From Clostridiales bacterium (GTDB lineage: Bacteria > Bacillota > Clostridia > Lachnospirales > WQUN01): a DNA stretch of 7,955 nucleotides. This document shows positions 6,129 through 7,955 of this stretch, in pieces. The notes beneath the pieces were generated by a model, which was not told the origin of the DNA, made no database searches, and saw nothing but the letters and a program-made list of their open reading frames with translations. The stretch's first letter is position 1. Each line of letters begins with the position of its first letter. The stretch covers positions 1-7,955 of the forward strand of contig JAISZF010000043.1 of assembly GCA_031269415.1 (NCBI GenBank). The letters run 5' to 3'. Position numbers and translations under genes: made by a program.

Positions 6129-6135
6129 GGAATAA

Positions 6136-6534
6136 TCAGAAATTCGCCTGTCTTTGATGTTTCGGAAAATCCAAGCTTCTTATAAAACGCGCTGTTTTTT
6201 CGGTCACATCCCACCAGCATTCGGAATCCAGGAAGTGCGCCTTGCATCTGCGAACAAGCTCACTGCCAATGCCATTCCCATGATATTCCGGGTCAACCAG
6301 CAAATCGTAAATGATAGAGCGGAATATGGTGTCGCTGAGTACTCTCACGGCTCCGACCAAGTTTTCTCCATCCCATGCGGAAATGACTAATGTGGAATGT
6401 AGCCACGATTGCATAAAACCTTTTCGCAATTCATCCGGCAAGGGTTCATCAGGTGGCCAGCCGACCGCCACAAATAGGGCGTGTAACGGTTCGATGGGTA
6501 AATCTTTCAGTTTGTCGTTGTAGGTGATATTCAT
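6136..6534 (-). pseudogene. GNAT N-acetyltransferase with a single-base frameshift
   Basis: A GNAT-fold acetyltransferase of about 140 residues. The first 117 residues are normal: motif A is YDLLVDPEYHGNGIGSELVRRC with the HGNGIG acetyl-CoA loop, preceded by STLVISAWDGENLVGAVRVL. After TEKTARF the listed frame gives an uncharacteristic tail and a TGA at 6136-6138. Shifting by one base at the T4 run (6184-6187) restores the typical end: YKKLGFSETS, then FLIIPCKLF. That frame has no stop until 6074-6076, inside the GH28 remnant, so the original stop was also lost. One missing T explains the shift, as true mutation or homopolymer read error. The ATG at 6534 is 9 nt after the preceding gene's stop, with GGAAGTGATGAG upstream. 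The substrate is unknown; such GNATs often modify amines or small molecules. Confidence 0.8.
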
Positions 6535-6543
6535 ACGCGCTCA

Positions 6544-6891
6544 TCACTTCCCGTCAATATCATTTTTCCGTATCTCAACCAGCTTTTTTGCGCATTCCAC
6601 CGAATCGGCATCGGGATTATCGAAGCGAAAGATAGTGTTGCAGACATTTTCAAACGCTTTCCCGAATATCGTTTTGCACGTTCCGCCGCTGCAACTTCCG
6701 CAATTCGCACAGAAGTCAATATGTTCCCAAGCGGTTTGCTTTATTTTCTCATCTAATGGGAAATTGGCAAAGATGTCAGAACTATAGTCGTCAGACCAGA
6801 TAATCCAGCCATCGGGTTCATCCTTATGCGCTTTTTCGCCATAGCCGTTAATCAAAACAAAACACACATATTCGCCGCTGTGCTTTATCAT
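6544..6891 (-). CDS. Unrecognised cysteine-rich protein, probably N-terminally truncated
   Basis: I do not recognise a named function. The 115-residue frame has an aromatic-rich first part (EPDGWIIWSDDY, 25-36) and a Cys cluster CANCGSCSGGTC (Cys61, 64, 67, 72) followed by Cys84 and Cys100, which could bind a metal. The C-terminal end SVECAKKLVEIRKNDI looks like a conserved close of a Clostridial hypothetical family (impression from memory). The ATG at 6891 lacks a nearby ribosome site. The frame is open upstream for 19 more codons (PIPWGWNDYPEEWAVSKNW) that look like the end of the neighbouring cyclase-like protein, not like this one. This suggests the true N-terminus was lost and the remainder joined to that gene. 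Translation may occur by re-initiation after the TGA at 6951-6949, or not at all. Confidence 0.55.
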   Translation of the reverse strand: MIKHSGEYVCFVLINGYGEKAHKDEPDGWIIWSDDYSSDIFANFPLDEKIKQTAWEHIDFCANCGSCSGGTCKTIFGKAFENVCNTIFRFDNPDADSVECAKKLVEIRKNDIDGK

Positions 6892-6948
6892 CCAGTTCTT
6901 GCTGACAGCCCATTCCTCCGGGTAATCGTTCCACCCCCAAGGAATCGG

Positions 6949-7470
6949 TCATGAGCCATCCGGCTGTTGTGTGCGGAGGATAAAGTCACATTCATAACCA
7001 GCGGTGTCCTTATTGTCGGCGTAAAATATGCTGTCGCGGCTACTGAAAAACTGTGACGGCTTGCAGATGTAACCGCTTTCCCATGCGGACTTGTCCGCTG
7101 TGATGCTGTATTTTACCTGTGCTTTCAACTTGTTCTTAAGCGCGGCAACGTCAAAAATATCGGTCGAGCCTGCTTCTTGGGCATACTCCATCAGGCGAAT
7201 AAAACAGCCTGCCGTGTGCATATCGCCAAGAAAATCGCCCGCCATGTAGCCCGTTGCCGTCCATGTTTGAATTGGTGAGGAGTTCGGGTTCCAAGCGTCC
7301 GGCTCCAGCGCGTGACCAAAGCCGCCATCTTCGTTTTGATAGGCGGCGAGGGCGGTCAGCACGGCGTCTTTGCTGCCGTTTTCAAAGTGAACTTGAAAGC
7401 GGGTGATGTCCAGCGGACGGGCGTTGCGGTAGATAAAGGCACGGGCGCGGTCAAATGTTTGATTGCTCAT
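6949..7470 (-). pseudogene. Prenyltransferase/squalene-cyclase-repeat-like protein, broken by a TGA
   Basis: The ATG at 7470 has GAAAGGA 8 nt upstream and gives 173 residues before a TGA. The sequence has alpha/alpha-toroid QW-like motifs: AAYQNEDGGFGHALEPD (42-58) and RTQQPDGS just before the stop. The matching motif normally continues with Trp, and translation beyond the TGA resumes with PIPWGWNDYPEEWAVSKNW, the expected end of such proteins, in the same frame. The simplest reading is TGG mutated to TGA. Relatives I recall have about 280-300 residues; here TWTATGYMAG (69-78) is followed almost directly by MHTAGCFIRLMEYAQ (84-98), so roughly 80-100 residues may be missing internally. No catalytic DxDD motif is visible, so cyclase activity should not be assumed. 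It overlaps the upstream acetyltransferase gene by 20 bp. Confidence 0.65.
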
Positions 7471-7955
7471 AATTTCTGTCCTTTCGGTAATCTTCGGTGA
7501 GAATTGCATAACCAAAGGCGTCACGCCAAATGTGTCCAAGAACCCGGTTGGATTTTCTTGACTTCTTGTAATGTGCCTCACGCCTCATTCCGAGTTTTTC
7601 CATGATATGCCACGATTTATCATTTTCGCTGTCGCAATGCGCAATTATTCTGCGAAGTTCAAGCTGTTCAAATGCGAATTTAACAACGGATTTTGCCGCT
7701 TCTGTCGCATAACCATAACCTTGATTTTCAGAGTCAATCAGCCAACCGATCTCTGCCTCTCTGTCTCCGGTAGCTTCTTTCCCGCCTATATACAATCCTA
7801 TATTTCCGATCAGTTTTCCCGAATCTTTTCTCGTCACGCTAAATTCAAAAATATTATCATTTGTGATCGAATCGGAAATCAGCTTTTTCGTGTCTTCTAT
7901 CGTGTTCGGTTCGTAATACATAAATTTTTTGATTTGCTCATCGCTCATATATGCA
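7451..7955 (-). CDS. RimJ/RimL-type GNAT acetyltransferase, partial: N-terminus outside window
   Basis: The frame enters from the right edge and ends in TGA at 7453-7451. An internal Met at 7948 is preceded by in-frame Ala-Tyr, and AYMSDEQIKKFMYYEP matches residues some 25-30 into usual members, so the real start lies beyond 7955. Motif A is AEIGWLIDSENQGYGYATEA, with the QGYGYA acetyl-CoA loop; RIIAHCDSENDKSWHIMEKLGM and WRDAFGYAILTEDY are typical C-terminal elements of the group. Members acetylate protein N-termini, amino sugars or antibiotics; the substrate cannot be given. The last 20 bp overlap the start of the cyclase-like gene, indicating shared transcription. This is the only leftward gene in this part of the window with no visible damage. 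Confidence 0.85.
   Translation of the reverse strand, partial: AYMSDEQIKKFMYYEPNTIEDTKKLISDSITNDNIFEFSVTRKDSGKLIGNIGLYIGGKEATGDREAEIGWLIDSENQGYGYATEAAKSVVKFAFEQLELRRIIAHCDSENDKSWHIMEKLGMRREAHYKKSRKSNRVLGHIWRDAFGYAILTEDYRKDRNYEQSNI

Noticed and set aside
6949..6951. Reading TGA as Trp or selenocysteine (alternative genetic code)
   Set aside because: TGA ends serine acetyltransferase and the HMA gene at exactly the right places, and Trp is encoded by TGG throughout; no SECIS-like hairpin was evident. A nonsense mutation or read error is simpler.
5364..7955. Integron cassette array for the series of small accessory genes
   Set aside because: No attC-like inverted sites lie between genes; the genes overlap or abut directly and show fusion junctions instead.

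Overview
The window looks like chromosome of an anaerobic Firmicute, probably class Clostridia. Base composition is moderate and Shine-Dalgarno sequences are strong. The gene content points the same way: a CD1871A-type CXXC miniprotein, a TlpA-like lipoprotein next to a NapH-like iron-sulfur membrane protein, and the short Clostridial type of Fe/Mn superoxide dismutase. No tRNA, rRNA, CRISPR array, IS element or attachment site was seen.

Left part (1-1267): a leftward membrane-bound O-acyltransferase (MBOAT, AlgI/DltB type) runs off the left edge. A short AT-rich divergent intergenic region separates it from a rightward nitroreductase-like gene.

Centre (1268-4707): the nitroreductase-like gene is followed by a near-consensus sigma-A promoter (TTGACT-N17-TATAGT with an extended -10). 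This promoter sits exactly where an automatic start call would place the serine acetyltransferase start codon. It appears to drive five closely packed genes: serine O-acetyltransferase, TlpA-like thioredoxin lipoprotein, CD1871A-type single-pass CXXC peptide, NapH-like polytopic protein with two ferredoxin-type [4Fe-4S] motifs, and a small heavy-metal-associated (CopZ-like) protein. The run ends in a textbook intrinsic terminator. Taken together it reads as a thiol/redox operon: cysteine precursor supply plus a possible relay carrying reducing equivalents from cytoplasmic iron-sulfur clusters through a membrane CXXC peptide to an extracytoplasmic thioredoxin. That relay is inference.

Right part (4708-7955): a rightward Fe/Mn superoxide dismutase-like gene meets, with 5 bp between stops, a leftward series of damaged genes. 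In transcription order from the right edge these are a RimJ/RimL-type acetyltransferase (5' end outside the window), a squalene-cyclase-repeat-like protein broken by a TGA where Trp is expected, an unrecognised cysteine-rich protein that seems to have lost its N-terminus, a GNAT acetyltransferase with a single-base frameshift, and the catalytic core of a GH28 polygalacturonase lacking both ends. The series looks like a deletion-prone gene graveyard with chimeric junctions. A sequencing or assembly error is the main competing explanation for the single-base lesions.
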